Shown here: piece by piece, positions 31,465-45,500 of the stretch | How the letters are laid out: every line of letters starts with the position of its first letter | Position numbering within the stretch: position 1 is the first letter of the stretch | Assembly: GCA_032718865.1 (NCBI GenBank) | Contig: JALUTQ010000003.1 | Span: 1,890,001 to 1,954,000, forward strand | Reading direction: 5' to 3' | DNA from: Tilletia caries | Lineage: Eukaryota > Basidiomycota > Exobasidiomycetes > Tilletiales > Tilletiaceae | Length of the DNA stretch: 64,000 bases | Position numbers and translations under genes: made by a program | Notes under the pieces: generated by a model | The model's input: only the letters and a program-made list of their open reading frames with translations | The model's database searches: none | Told to the model about the DNA's origin: nothing

Positions 31465-31883
31465 GGAACGCGGTATAGCGGGTCGAGCTGAGTGACGGGG
31501 TCGTGCCCTGAGTTTACTTATCTACTGACCCCTCGCCTCGACAGCCAGGGCAGCCTTCCTTGCCCGCATCCGTTGGACGTGACAGCGAACCAGATTCAAC
31601 CATTGCATCACGCTCAGTTCCACACCTGGCCAGTTCATAATAGACAATCCAGAGCCCGTCGTCGATACTGTATCACTGTATTTGTTTTCTTTGCTTTTCT
31701 CTTATCAAGAGACGAAGATGGAGGAGTGCGATGCCTGTGGGGGGTGAAAAACATACAAAAGAAGGACCCTCGTTGTCGCTGCGTGGACGAGGGAAGGGGG
31801 CAGAATGGAATATGGAGAGCGGGATGAGGACTGGGCCTCCTGTGAAGTTGGAACGCGCTTTTTGGTGAACGGACGCGCAGAAA
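31465..31883. other. Convergent 3' region
   Basis: Lies between the stops of the J-protein gene (+) and VTC1 (-). It holds only 3' untranslated-type sequence. Confidence 0.5.
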
Positions 31884-32392
31884 TCAGTTGTTGAACTGGA
31901 TACAAAAGAAGGCGGCGGCAAAGGGAGATGGAACGACAGGACGCGTCCAAGATGATCAGCATGTTGAGATTCTACATTATCAAGGACAAGCAAGCCCTTC
32001 CAAAATGGCTGGCCCATCATATCAATGATTGGAACTCACCCGGAGAATGAAGTTGACGATGACGGCGATGAGGAGCATGACGGAGAGCATCGTAGGACCC
32101 AACCGGTCGTCGTAAGGACCTGATCCCTTGTTCCGGATCGCCGACGCACGCCAGTGGTAGGTCACCAGCGCATACACCATGATGGCCATGGCTGGAAATA
32201 AGAGTTTAACGTCCCAAATGAGGGAAACAAAGTTGTCAGCAACCAGCGTCACGGTACTTCGTGGGTAAAAGTGGGAATAACGCACCGACAAAGCTGAAGA
32301 GCGCGGCGCTGATCCGCCCGACATTGTCACCAAAGTTGAGCAGGCCTGCCGCGAGAGCGGAGAGAGTGACGGTGAAGTTGAGCCAGGAGAGG

Positions 32393-32426
<34 letters not shown>

Positions 32427-32656
32427 TCGTCACACGTTGCGGGCGCGCGCGGGAGGCGAGAGCCGGGATAGGGCAGCGAAAGGAAGAAGAAGGAAGCTTG
32501 TCAGATAATGAATGGTGCCAGGGGGTGGTGCAGGTGCAGGTGCAGGATGGAAAGCTCACATGTGCGCTCGTTGGCGAAGAAGACCTTGGGCTCGACCCGG
32601 ACGGGCAAGGCGATGCGCTTGCCTGCTGTTCGCTGGAGGAGGGGCTGGGTCGACAT
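31884..32656 (-). CDS. VTC1: Vtc1, vacuolar transporter chaperone small subunit
   Basis: Four exons on the minus strand: 32656-32560, 32393-32286, 32191-32040 and 31895-31884, giving 122 residues, close to yeast Vtc1 (129). Family signatures: [57 protein letters not shown] and [11 protein letters not shown]. Three hydrophobic helices (DUF202-type) span the membrane. Vtc1 is the membrane-only subunit of the VTC complex, which makes polyphosphate and moves it into the vacuole; the conserved Arg in FFANERTF lines the channel in yeast. The last exon adds only F-N-N and stop; without that splice the protein would end VSSNH. Intron 1 uses a CT repeat as its pyrimidine tract. Confidence 0.95.
32395..32423 (-). 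repeat. CT microsatellite at the 3' end of VTC1 intron 1
   Basis: An uninterrupted AG dinucleotide run (CT on the coding strand) ends directly at the intron acceptor, so it acts as the pyrimidine tract. Confidence 0.85.
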
Positions 32657-33375
32657 CTTCGCGTGCGTGTGTGTGTGCGAGCGTGTGTGCGAGTGTATGG
32701 GTATGGGTAAGGAATGAATGAATGCAGCGAGGATCGAAGCAGGGAGGTCTTGCCTGCTTGTTCCTGGTGTCCCCAAATTGACTTTCGCCTGAGTGCGGCG
32801 TGCACTTCGAAAGTGCGGTCCACGTGCGCACATGCATCCGGGCTTTCCCCTGCATGAAACCACGGCATATGTATGCACTTCCGGTCCTCGCGCGGGCCGA
32901 TGCTTCTCCCGGATTCAACAAGAAGACCTTTGAGTTCATTTTTGCGACAGATAGCGAAAGAGGGAAGAGACGAGAGCGACATAAGAGGTATAGACAATGG
33001 ACAACGTCCGCTGGGTGCTGGTTTGGGGAGGGGCATGGGTATGAGCTGGTAAGGCGCAGGGAGGGTCGAGGTATGTACCGAAGAGACGAGGAGTATATAT
33101 CGATGGGGTTTTGGTTGGACACAGACGTGGTATGAATGGGTTGGATGGCGGGGCGAAGGGCTCTTGACGAAGCATCCTGAAGTGCATCATTGACGATAGG
33201 AAAAGGAAAAAAGTGGTGCTGAAGAAAGCAAAGTGTTCCAAGAGCGGTAAAGCGGAATGGGTTGATATGCATATTAGGAACTTCTTGTTCGACGTGCTTG
33301 GATCGGGTTCCGGGTCGGTCGGAGGAGCGGGGGCTTTTTTTCTTCCCTTCTTGACGTTGGTCCTGCGGAGTTGTA
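32657..33375 (-). promoter_or_regulatory. VTC1 upstream region with CACGTG site
   Basis: Separates VTC1 from the 3' end of the KH gene. CACGTG at 32821-32826 lies 165 bp upstream of the VTC1 start. In yeast, VTC genes are activated by the phosphate regulator Pho4 through CACGTG; whether this fungus does the same is inference. GT-rich repeats at 32655-32705 cover the leader. Confidence 0.35.
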
Positions 33376-36300
33376 TCACTGCTGGATCGACGCCAACAGA
33401 CGAGTAACTTCATCCATCGAAGGACTCTCCGCACCCCAGACCTGCCCGCCCAAAGCAGCCGCATGAGCCTGGGCCGCCTGCGCATGCGCCTGAGCCTGAG
33501 CATGAGCATACACCTGCGCCTGAGCCTGCAGATGGGCCTGGGCCTGGGCCTGAGCTTGCGCATTCGCATGGGCCGCCTGCGCCTGCGCAATCCTCGACAG
33601 ACTCTGACTCGATCCGTGCACAGAGTGGTGTAAACCCGAAACGGGACCCGTCGACGGTAACCGCTCCGCTCGAGGACCGGGACTGGCAAGGTCCATCGTC
33701 GAATGGCCCGTGATGGATGGCGAAGCCATGGGGTTGTAGTGCGCATCCGAAGAGCCGGCGCCCCCGATGCTGTTGTTGTTGCCATGCATCGCATGACCAC
33801 TGCTGCCCCCACCGCCTCCGCCGTAGTGCATGTGATAGAGAGAGCTCGAGCTCGAGCCCGGAGGCAGACCTCCATGTCCATGGCCCCGACTCACCCCCGG
33901 CCCACTCGACGTGCTCCCGTTCCGCGTAATAGGGTGCGTGCCACCCATCGAGTAAGGCCCACCGCCCGCAGCAGCAGCCGCACCGCCAAAGTCTAGACTC
34001 TGACTCTGCGCGCGGTTCACAAACGAGCTGTGATGGCGTAGACTCCGGTACGTGCCGTCCTCGGTCGAGCCACCTAGATTAATTTGGCTCGTCGCTGCAC
34101 TGGCGCTGTTGTTCGCATTCGCTGAAGAAGTCGAGGGACCATTGCCAATCGTGTAGTACGCCTCCCCGGGAATCCGGTGAATCGACTGCGTATCGTCAGA
34201 GAAGCGCGAGATGTGATGGGGGTATTGCAGACTTGCGCTCGACTTAGTAGGCTTTTAAAAACAAATCGCGTGCAATGGGTCAGCCTTTCTTTTTGATACC
34301 CAGACCCCAGTACAGAGCGAAGCCTAAAAGAACTCACCAAATGCCTCGGCGCGCCCCAGATGTCACTCTGGTTGAATCCAGCATGGCCATGTCCGTACGG
34401 CGACGAATACAGGTGCGAAGAAGTGAGCGGCGAGCTTGACCCATGCGCATGCGACACATGATGTCCATGCAAGTGACCCAAGCCAACATGCGAATCGCCG
34501 CTGTAAAGCTGCGTCCGGTTGTGGTGCGGGTGACCGTGGATGCTGGCCGCTCCACTACCCCCTCCTCCTCCTCCTCCATTGTTGAAAAAGGAGCTGCCGG
34601 CACCGGGACCGGCACCCGCGTGCATACTCGCACTAGCAGAGCTCGTCTGTCCATACCCCATCGCTCCCCCATTCCTGCCCACATCTCCACCACCACCCCC
34701 ACCACCGCCCATCCCACCATGCCCAAAGCTGCCCAAACTGACCACAGACGCATGATGAGGACCCGGCCCAAAGAGAGCCTTGATGTCCGGCGTCGAAGCA
34801 GCCGCGCGCAGCTGGCGACGCTCATTGTACCGCGCCAGCTCGAGGTTGAGCGAGTCGTTCGATTCCGTAGGGCCGAGGATGCCCAGACTGGCCGCAGCGG
34901 GACTCATCGTGGCCGCGGGCGAGAGAAGCTTGTTGGCAAAGTACGGAAGGGAGGAGGCGAAGGAGTCGGAGCGGGCGCGAGCGGGCGAGGGGAAGACTTG
35001 CATCTGTATTGAAAAAAAGGACATTGTGATCAGTCAGTGCCGAAGGAAAGAGGGAGTTGGGAGCCCTAAAATGCAGGAGGGGAAAAGATGTCACTCACAT
35101 TCCGACTGATCAAGAAATCCTCAATGAGGTCCTTGGCCGAAGGCAAGAAGTCCGCATTACTCCGATTCAACCTCAACTTAAACACCGCCTCCAACCCATT
35201 ACCCCCCGCCTGCTGTTGCTGCTGCTGCTGCTGTTGTTGCGAAGTCACAGCAGGCGGCACGAACGGCACAATATGAATACACAAATCGCGCTTGACGCGC
35301 TCGACGAGCGCCCCGAACTCCTGCGAGCCCAACAGACGAACCAGCTCCAGCGAGGCGTCGGGCGTGCGGAACTCGGCTTCGAAGGGGACGAGGTCGAGCA
35401 GTCGTTCGGCTGCCGTGTGGATTTGAGATTCGGGGCCGAAGAGGGTGATCAGGTCCGAGGCGCGTTCCGGGGCGGGGAAGCGGATCGTCGAGCCCGTCTG
35501 TGTAAAAACAAAAGGAATGAGGGATTGTTCAGCAAGAGTGCGGACTTGCACACCCAAAGAAGGGGGGAAGGTAGCTCCGCAGCAAACAAAACTCACCTTC
35601 TGCTCGATATCCCGAATAAAGCCCGCCTTCTCACCCAGCAACATCCGATGATACCTCCGCGCAACAACCGCCGTCTGCGTGACATACTCCCGATCCTTCT
35701 CATTCACAAGCTCCATAACACTCTGCTTGAGGTTATCCAGATTGATCGCATTCTTCGCCGGCGTCCGCGCGATCACGTTGTCCTCGTTCTCGAGGTAGCC
35801 ACCCAACTGGGCGAACTCCTCCGCGTTGGAGAACTTGACGTACACGCCGTACTTCTTCATGATCCGTTGGATGTTCTTCCCGCCGACGCCGATGATGCGC
35901 TTGTGGTACGACTCGGGGACGTGGAACGAGATCTCGGCGGGGAGCTCCTCTTGCAGCAGACTGAGCCCTTGCAGCGCCGACACCTTGTCGTTCCCAGAAA
36001 GGTCGATAAAGAAGTTGTAATCGTTAAAAGGCTCAAACTTGATCCGGACCCCGCACTGCTTCATGATCTTGTTCGTCTTGCCGTTCTTCTTCCCGCTGAT
36101 AAACTCCCGCTGCTCATTCGCAAGCTCGATCTGGAACCGGACCTCAAAGTTGAAGTTCTTGACCAGGTCCAGCTCGAGGATCTGGCTGACCGCTTTCCGG
36201 ACTTCGTTCTCCAGACCGTGCATCTCAAAGTTGTTCTTCTTGAAGACGACCTCCGCACCCGACGAGTTGCTCACGTGGCTCAGCACCGGGTTCAGCTGTT

Positions 36301-39300
36301 CCGGACTGAGCGCATCCGGCATGAACACTTCGTACGCGGGCGCCTGCAGCCAGACCGAGGCGACATAGAACTGCGCAGTGAGCGTCATAATCGACCGCGT
36401 CGTCCGCTCAATGTTCACCCGACTGTCCCCGTACACCGACAGCATGTTCGTCTGGCTCCCGATCGGCGGCAAGTTGACGAACGTCGCATTGTCGCTCATG
36501 ACGCTCCGCAGCTCCTCGAGGCGCTCCAGGAGCATCCAGTCTACTTTCCGGGGAAGGACCGGGGTTGTGCGCGAGATGATCGAGGTCGACTTGGACATGG
36601 CCGCTTGATAGAGGATCTCCTTCGCACGCCGGACACCGTACTTGTCGCCCGTGATGTAGACTGTGTTCTGCTTCGCCTTCACACTCGGGTTATTGATACC
36701 CGTCGCGTCGAGCACACCGGCAAAGGGAGTCGGCAGATAAATGTTCGAGGCCGTCTGTTCCTCGATGGCCTGGATGTGACATCGTTTCCGTCCACCGACG
36801 ATGTTATGCACCTTATAATCGATCTCGACCTCCTCGACATGCAGACCAGCCTATTTTCAAGAACAAGACGCAGTCAGCAAGCGCCACGAAAACAACGATT
36901 CCAAAGGAAAGGAGACACTCACCAGCTCATCCAGCAAAACAAGAACAGCCACCCGTCCCTGCTCGACACTCTCAAACGAGCCCTCGACAACAAGCTCAAC
37001 AACACGCTCGGACTCCAACCCATACCCCAGATCAGCCCCATGCGAATCCGTCTTCCCAATCCGAACATTCGCCAACGTAGCACCCGCAATCGCCTCCAAC
37101 CGCTGCCTCACATACGGCTTCAGCACATCCCCGCCCACCAGAGACGACGACGACGCGAGACCCAAACCCGAGCCAGAGCCAGAACCAGATCTCGAACCAG
37201 CCGCGCTCCCGTTCGAGCCCTTCCGCTGTCCCCCCGCAGCAACACCACCACCACCACCAGGCGGCGAGCCGGCGCGCGAACCAGGTCCCGAGCCCGCGGA
37301 ACCGCCACCGGCACTAGAAGAGGAAGAAGCTTCGACCAAATCAACCCTCGGGACGCGAATGACCGCCCGGTTCTTAAATGGCGCTTCGCGCATCAACGCG
37401 CCACGCGCGGCAAGGACCTGCTGGAACGTCCCTGAGATGTGGAAGTTGAAGCGCGACGGGATCGGCTGTTGCGGTTGCGGTTGTGCTGGAGCTGTGGGAG
37501 CGTAGGTATGGTTAGGCAACGCATTCGGCGGGAGCGTAGCGCGCGTCTTCGGCTGCTGCTGTTGCAAGAAAGCATTCGAACCATTCCCACCCGCACCCGC
37601 ACCCGCACCCGCACCCGCACCCGCACCCGCACCCGCACCCGCACCCGCACCCGGCCCAGCCCACTGCTGCCCCTGCCCCTGCCCCTGCGCCTGCGCAGAC
37701 TGATTGAAATACGAAGCCGACCCACCAGGCCCCGCACCCGGCGTGTTCGCCGACCCAGATCCACCCACAGGCACTTCATGCATCGAGTGAGGATAATGGT
37801 GCAGACTGCTCGCCAGACTCGTCGTGCTCTGCATCCCCAATGCCAAGTTGTGCGCCGAGAGCGCAGCAGCGATGTTCGCCGCTGCGCTCGTCCCCCCATT
37901 ACCGCCGCCGCCGTAGAGCTGCGAGTACAGCGCCGCGTTATTCGGCCCGAGCTCGCCGAAGGGCGTCGAGACTACACTGGGCGTCTGGAAGCCAGCCCCA
38001 GCCGGACGCTCGACAAAGCTGCTCGTGCTCGAGTTCATCTCGGAGGCGTACGGGTGCGTCCCCGGCGTCGTCGTCGTCGCCGTCGTCGGCCACGGATGTT
38101 GGACCGAGTTCATACTCCCCGGCGTGGCCACTTGGGGTAAATGGATCGAGCCCAAACTGGGATGACGTCCCTGGGAGAATTGCAAGAGGGTGTCCAAGGT
38201 CGGGACTGCCGTGCCGCTCGGGCCACCACCACCAGCAGCGCCCGAGGCAGGCGTTGGGGAAGCAAAGGCGTTGGAGAAGGGTAGGGAGTGCGTGCTCGAG
38301 GAGGTGAATGCGTTGGCGCCGTACGGGTTCGACAGCGCTGACGAACCCGGCGGTGGCGGCAGAGCGGCAGAGAACGAACCCTGACGGCCATACATGGACG
38401 AAAGGCCCGAGCCCGCCGCCCCGGCACTGGCACTCGTCGTCGACGCTCCTGCTCCTCCCGCAGTCTGACTTCCTCCTCCTCCTCCTCCTCCTCCCCCACG
38501 CGAAAGCGCATTCCCACCAGCACCGCCGGCATTTCCAGCATCGCTGGGCGAGTCGTACACGGGCGTGTAGGAGACCATGCAGCCGTGCTTGGCCATGACT
38601 TCATTAGCCAGACGCGCGACGGCTTCAGTGGGATCTTCCCTGTGCCGGACTGTCCCGCGATCGGCACTTCCCCCCCGACTGCCGTGCTGATGCCCTCCTG
38701 CTCCTGCTCCGCCCTGGGAGGCGGAGGAGGAGGAGGAAGAAGAGAAGGCGACGGGGACAGAGAGGGCATAGATGCCCGTACTACTAGGTGGACCCAACCC
38801 GTTGAAAATGCTCCCACCGGCCGAAGCCGTGCGAGCCCTCGGATGAACCGTAGTAGCATTCTCGAGCGTACCAACAATATCGGCATTATTACCACCCGAC
38901 TGCGCAGCGCGAAGCAGGGTCCCAGCAGAAGTAGGATCGAGACCCGCGGCCTGTGCAGCCTTGATAGCCTGCTCGAGGTTGGCCGCTTCTTGGACGACCT
39001 CGTTGGAGACGGGGGAGGTGGCTGCGCCGCGCGGGATGGTGCTGCCATCGGAGAGGAAGGAAAGCGGGGGGAGGGGGAGTTGTTTGGAGAGGGCAGAGGA
39101 TGGCCAGCCTGCTGAGACGGGGGTGGAGGGGTCGAGGGAGGAGGAACCGTAGAGGCCTGGTGGACCTGGGCCTTGACCTGGCCGACCGGAGGTGACGGAA
39201 GAAGGGGCGGTGATGCTCGATGCAGTGGTGCTTCCGCCGCCGCCGCCGCCGCCGAACTTGGAGCTGGAAGAAGCGAGACTGATGGTGGTCCCTGCGTTGC

Positions 39301-40009
39301 TGTGCAAGTCTTCGGTCTCAGTCTCCGCGCCCTGGTCGATGTCAGAAGCGGCATTCTGAGCTGAGCCTGAGCTTGGGACGGCGCCTGCTCCTGCTGTTCG
39401 TTCGTGGGCAGGCTGCTGTGCGGTGTTGGCCGAGGAGGACACGGTCTTCTTGAAGGAGGCGGTGAAGCCCTTCTTGGCGGAGGCGGGCCCGGGGGTGGTA
39501 CTGCGGAGCTGATCTTCGACATCGCTGTGCTGTCGATCCTTCTCCTTATCGCGCTCGGCCTCGGCCTCTGCCTCTGCTTCTGCCTCGGTCTTGCTTGCGG
39601 CTTCTACGATGCGTTCTGTGGCGGCGCGTTTGAAGCCGCCGGAGGAGAAGGCTGAGGTGAATCCCTTGATGGAGGGCGGGAAGCGTGAGCGCATGGAGCC
39701 GAAGCGGCCGAGGGAGGATGCGAGGTGACGCTGGTGCTGAGCGACGAGGTTGGAGAAGGACTGCACGGGAGCGGGGGAGGTGTTGCTGCGTTCGGGTGCG
39801 GCTGGCTGTGCTGCTGCTGCTGCTGCTGTTGCTGCTGCGGCGGTGTCATCTTGCTGTGCCTGTGCCGCTGCTGCTGATGCTGATGAGTGTTCTGTGTGGA
39901 AGTGTGCGGGTGCCGGTGCCGGTGCCGGTGTTCCGATGGGCTCTCGTCCTGCTGTGTGCGAGCCTGCTGATGTCCGGGGCAGCGTGAAAGCTGTGGAGTA
40001 GATGTCCAT
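33376..40009 (-). CDS. Multi-KH RNA-binding protein (Khd4-like)
   Basis: Five exons, all phase 0: 40009-36923, 36850-35597, 35497-35099, 35003-34338, 34251-33376; 2093 residues. Residues 1 to about 890 are low-complexity (Ala, Ser, Gly, poly-Gly, a Gly-Ala hexanucleotide repeat at 37590-37655). The centre has at least five KH-type modules. Clear GXXG-like loops are IVGGRKRC, ISGKKNGKTN and IIGVGGKNIQ; LLGEKAGF is degenerate. Others, such as the SRFNFHISG block, lack a clear loop. A poly-Gln of ten follows. The C-terminal 500 residues are again low-complexity (Gly, His, Ser). The multi-KH plan with long disordered arms resembles Ustilago Khd4-type mRNA-stability regulators; orthology is inferred. 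Start MDIYSTAF is the first ATG that fits. Confidence 0.8.
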
Positions 40010-40717
40010 CGCTGCCGACGGCGACAACAAGCTGGTAGTGGCTGAGTGCTGAGTGCTGACTGGTGTCGAGGGTGGTGCAGAGGGGAGAAGTTGATCGGTG
40101 GGCCGGTGTTTCAGAAGTCTCACTCGGCTATTCGCCCACGTCCTCTCTGCTTGCGCCTCGCTGCTGACCTCGGCACTCGTGCGCTGGCTGGCTGAGTGAG
40201 TGAGTGAGTGAGTGAGTGAGTGCTTGAGCGAGGGACTGAGCGCGAGTGAGTGCTTGTTGAAGGTGAGTGAGAGAGTGAGTGCGAAGAAATCCAACACCCA
40301 AGAGAGGAGGCGAAGACGGAACACTGTTCTCGTGCCCGCATTCGGCAAGTAAGTACCAAACACCGCCACGCGCATCTCTCTCTCCCGAACCAAGCGTCAT
40401 CGCCGAAGCCAAGCAGAGATGCAAGTCACGTGCAGAGGGGGAATGGTTTATCCGATGCATGGACTCCCTCTCTCGGCCGAGAGTGGACAAGCGAGGGCGT
40501 GTGGGGAGACGCGGTTACAAAGTTTGCCAAGTGTGGTTGTAACGAGAGGCTTGGAGTTCTGGACCAGCAAAGAGCGCAACCGTTCCAACACTTTCATTTC
40601 CGTGTGCAGTGGTGTCTCGACGACGGCAGCAGCAGCAAGCAAGCAAGCAAGCAAGCACAGCACAGCACACAGGCACAGGCACAGCACACAGGCACAGGCA
40701 CAGGATCGCTCGCAAGA
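40010..40717. promoter_or_regulatory. Divergent promoter region of KH and LIM-RhoGAP genes
   Basis: 708 bp between two divergent starts. It contains a GAGT tetranucleotide run at about 40193-40224 and an AAGC then ACAGGC repeat at 40635-40705, just before the RhoGAP start. No TATA box or known factor site stands out. Shared control of the two genes is possible but untested. Confidence 0.45.
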
Positions 40718-42558
40718 ATGACGACTGCGCTGATCTCGCCGTCGCTGTCGGAACTGCCGGAGCCGATCTGCGGCGGGTGCGGGCTGGAGATCGACGAGTC
40801 GTCGGCGGACAAGGGCGCGATCGCGTTCGCGTCGTCGCTGTGGCACATCGACTGCTTCCGGTGCGCCAAGTGCAACAGCAAGGTGACCACGGGGCAGGAC
40901 GACCTGCTGCTCCTCTCCGACGGACACCCGATCTGCGCGGGCTGCAACTACACCTGCCAGGTCTGCCGCCTCCCCATCCTCGAGGAGGCCATCCTCACCG
41001 GCGACGAGGCATACCACGCCTCCTGCTTCACCTGCCGCGTCTGCCACCAGCGCATCGAGGAGCTCGTCTTCGCCAAGACCTCCCAGGGCATCTACTGCAT
41101 GGACTGCCACCACACCCGCGTCGAGCGCAGTCGCAGGCATGCAGAGGCACGAAGACAGCGCGCAGCAGCAAAAGCAGCGGCAGCAGCAGCACAACCACCA
41201 CAGCCACAGCCACAGCCACAGCCACAGCCACAGCCACAACCAAGCGCATCCTCACCCGCCCTCTCCACATCCCGGACAGCCTCGCCTCCTCCTCCTCATC
41301 ATCACACAGCCACATCCATCGTCAAGTCAGACTCTACCCCTCTCACTCGACCGTCTCCATCAGCAGCAGGATCATCAGCCGACCCGCTCTTCATCGAGAC
41401 ACGCGGCGCTCGCTCCAGTCCCGTCCCCTCCGCATCCTCGCCCATCCCCTCCCTCAATCTGATCCCAGCAGGAGCCTCACAGCGCAAAGCCGCCCCAGCG
41501 CAGTCGTCCAGCTCCTCCGCCTCCCGCATCACCTCCTCCACCACGACGGCCGAGACCAGCACATCCAGAGGAACCAGCTCACGTTCCTCCACTGCCAACA
41601 GTATCACCACCGTAGATACCGACACAACACATCGGTCCCCATCAGCCGCAACAGCCAGCAGCAGCAGTGCCAATCATGCAAACACAAAAGCGGCTGCGAC
41701 AGCGAACGGCTTCCTCGCCGCCTCAACAGAAACTACCACAGCCAGCAAGCGCAGGTCGACCATCGCAGGCGCCGCAGCCGAGTCCTCCCGCGCCGGCAAT
41801 AGAGCTAGCAAGACCTACTCCTTCTACGACCCAGACTTCGTCGACCTCATGGACTCCTTCGGCAAAATAGGTACAGATGACTCAGACCTCGCCCTCTCCC
41901 TGCCCGACGCACAGCGCAAATTACAGCAGGAAGCCGCCGCCGCCCGGCTCGCATCGTCCGTCTCGTCCTCCGCATCCGTGTCGTCCTCCATGGGTCTTCC
42001 CGTCGGCCGCCCGGCCTCGGAGGATGACGAGAGCAGCGAGGCTGGCCATCCCCGCGATCAGGATCGGGACGGCGACGGCGACGAGGACGGCGACTTTGAT
42101 CGAAGGAATACCCTCAAGCCGGGCTCGTTGCAGACTCAGCTCATCGCAGGTATCGGGTCTAGCGCATCCAATGCCAGCATGCTCGGCATGATCCCCTCCG
42201 CCTCGGCATCGATGGAGTCGCTTTCCTTCATCGACGGCTACGAATCTACGGACTCGTCCTACCTGCTCGACGCGGACGATACCCACCTCCCATACCAGCA
42301 ACAGCAGCAGCAGCAGCAGCAAGGAGGAAGTCGGTCCCGCTCCAACACCGCCGGCTCGGACTTCGTCTCCCAGATGGAGGCACGCAGCGGAGGAGCAAAG
42401 ACGAGTTCCGGCAGCCGCTCCTCCTCCGTCCTCTACCTCGCCGCCGTGTCCGAGGCCGAGAAGCGAATGAGGAGGGAACGCGCGGATAGCGCGGCCAAGT
42501 TGGATTCCAACTCCATCCATGCGCGCTCCGTCGCTGGCAGTCGGGCCTCCCGTGAGGG

Positions 42559-42593
<35 letters not shown>

Positions 42594-45500
42594 AGGACGA
42601 GGAGGAAGAGGAGATGGACACCGCTTCGGCTTCTGGGTCGGGGTCGGGGTCGGGGTATCATAGGGGTGGCCTGACGAGGGAGGGTACGTTGCGCGCGTCG
42701 GGTTCTGGGTTGAGTGCCGCCGGTGGGAGTCGGAAGGCTTCCGGCTCGTCTTCCTCCGCGGCGAATAAAGATCCAGGCCGTGGTGGTCGGTCCGGACAGG
42801 CTTCCGCTCGGCCGCCGTCGATCAGTACGGCGCCCTTACGCGCGCTCAGTATGAAAGTGAAGGAGAAGATCCAGGCTGTGGCTTCGGCTTCGTCGCCGTC
42901 GCCGTCGCTGTCCGGCTCGGGATCGGGGTCCGGGTCCGGGGCGGGTTTTGCAAGGGATGCGAAGGGGGACTTGGTGCAGATGGAGCCGGAGTTGTTGGAT
43001 GCGCTGTTGACGCAGTTGGACGAGGCTAGGGATCAGATGGAGATGATGCAGGGGAAATACGATGGGATGAAGGTGAGTACCATTTTGCTGTTGGCCGTCG
43101 ATCCAGTTTGCAGGGGGGCTGACTATATGCGCATGCATTTGTTTTTCCTATCGGAAAACAGCGTGCAAGCCGGATCGCAGCGCACGGGTACAACAAGGCC
43201 AGCCAGAAGTTCGAGCTCGAGGTGAACGCGCGGTACGAAGCCGAGGTAGAGATGGCCTCCCTGAAGCGCAAGCTCGCCGAACAAGCCTCCCAACTGTCCG
43301 CAGTGACCGGCGAGCAGAAACGGAAAGAGGCCCTTCTCCGTCGGTCCCAGGACGTCCGTAGCATGGTTACGGACATGGAGCGTAATTTGGCCATGTTGAC
43401 TGTGGAACGGGACGTGAGGATGGCGGAGCTTGCGCATTTGACTGCTGGGGCGGGTGCGAATCCGGGACCGGGTGGGGAGGGTCGGGAGGGGTCGTTGATG
43501 AACGGCGCGGGGACGGCGTTGGCTCTGTCGAGCTCGGCGTCGTCGCTCTCGGCTGCTTCGCTACATTCCCCTTCGGCGACCACGGGCGCGTCTACGAACC
43601 CGCTTCTCTCACCCTTGTTGGGCGGCGGCGGCGGAAGTGGCAAGACGAGCAGTAGCAGCACCAACAGTGGCTATTTCAAGCCCCCGCCCACGCCGACCAA
43701 GGACATCAACAACACCAACCTCAACGAGCAGCACATGGTGACGAGCCTATCGACCCGTCTGGACTCGGTGAAGGAGAAGTACAAGCGCGAGATCGACGAG
43801 CTCGCGCTGGAGCGCGACGCGCTCCTATTGGAGATCGAGGAGCTCCGACAGAGTCGGGACGTGTTTGTCGACGAGGCGCAGGCGTTGAATGCGCGGAACG
43901 AGGAGTCGAATGCGCAGTTGAACTTGGTGCTGAAGCGGATTGAGTTTGCGCAGCGGCAGAACCAGGAGGCGGTTAAGGTGAATGCGGCGAGGTTGACGAA
44001 TAAGCAGTTGCCGCCTCCGAATCTTGGTGGTGGTGGGAACTCGTCCGGAGGAGGGGGAGCGGGAGCGGGAGGTTCGGGCGGGTTTGGCGGGTATGGAGGT
44101 GGAGGTGGGGGCGGGGGCGGAGGCGGAGGGAGCAGACATCGACCGAATGGCTCGTTGTCGTCAGCTTCAGAGCTGCAAATGCAACAACAACAACAACAAC
44201 AACAACAACCGCGTCCACTCCCGAACCCACACCCGATGTCGTCGTCGTCGTCGTCAAACAACCCGCAACATTCTCCGCACCCGCAGCAGCACCAGCACCA
44301 GTACGACGGGCATGGCAGCGGCAGCGGCAGCGGTGGGATGGCGCGTAATGCGGTCAGGGTGCAGAAGGCGGAGGCGGCTACGCCTGTGGTGAAGAAGTTT
44401 AAGTGGATGAAGGTCACTGCTAAAGTGGCTGGTCAGGGGATCGCGGCTGCTCTACCCGGCACGGGCAATGCGAATGGCGATCTGATGATCAACGGCAACA
44501 ATAGCGGCGATCGGAATGTCGGTGGTGGTGGTGCGAATGGGAGTGGAGGAGGAGGAGGAGGACATATGGGTGGTCCCGGGATGAATGTCGCTGGCGGGTT
44601 GAGTCCGAATGGGATGATGCATGGCAATGCGACGCTTTCGCCTGTTGGTGGGCCTGCCTCGGGGATGAACGGCCATGCGCACGCGAACTCGAACGGCGGG
44701 TCTGTCGACAGCAGAGAAGGAGGAGGAGGGGTCGGAAACGTAGGTCCGGACGGGATGGTCGTGCGCGAGCATCTCTTCCAACCGTTCAACATCCTGCGTC
44801 CGATCCGGTGCTTTGCGTGTCAGAAGAACATGTGGGGGCAGAGCGAGGTGCGCTGTGCGCTCTGCGCACAGAGCTGCCACTCCAAGTGTCTGCAGAACCT
44901 GCCGACGAGCTGTCTGCGGCCGTACTCGGGCCCGGGCGGGGGGGAGCCTGCGGAGCCGTCGGGCCCTTCGATGTTCGGGCGTGATCTGATCGAGCAGGCC
45001 GCGGCGGAGGGCAGGGACGTGCCGATCATTGTGGAGAAGTGCGTCGCGGCCGTGGAGTCGTCCGGGATGGATTACGAGGGCATCTACCGCAAGTCCGGGG
45101 GCACGTCCCAATTACGGGTGATCACCCAGCTCTTCGAGCGTGGACAGCCGTTCGACTTGGAGGACATGGACCGGTTCAACGACGTGAGCGCGATCACGTC
45201 CGTGCTGAAGAACTACTTCCGGGAGCTCCCCGTTCCGCTGTTGACCTTTGACTTGCACGAGGCCTTTGTGCGGGTGTCGGAGATGCGTGGGGAGTATGAG
45301 GTTAAGATGGAGCGGATGGGGGAGCTCATTGGGCAGTTGCCGCATGTGCATTTTTGGACGTTGAGGTGCCTTGTGGTGCATTTGCATCGGGTGCAGTCGA
45401 GGAGCGATGAGAATCGGATGAGCTCGCGCAATTTGGGGGTCGTGTTTGGACGTGAGTTTCTTTTTTGATGTGCTTCTCTTTCTGCCTGGTGCTCCTCTTG

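Noticed and set aside
38110..39522. Long open frame overlapping the KH gene in another frame
   Set aside because: It is a GC-rich shadow of the KH exon, rich in Pro/Arg/Ser with no domain.
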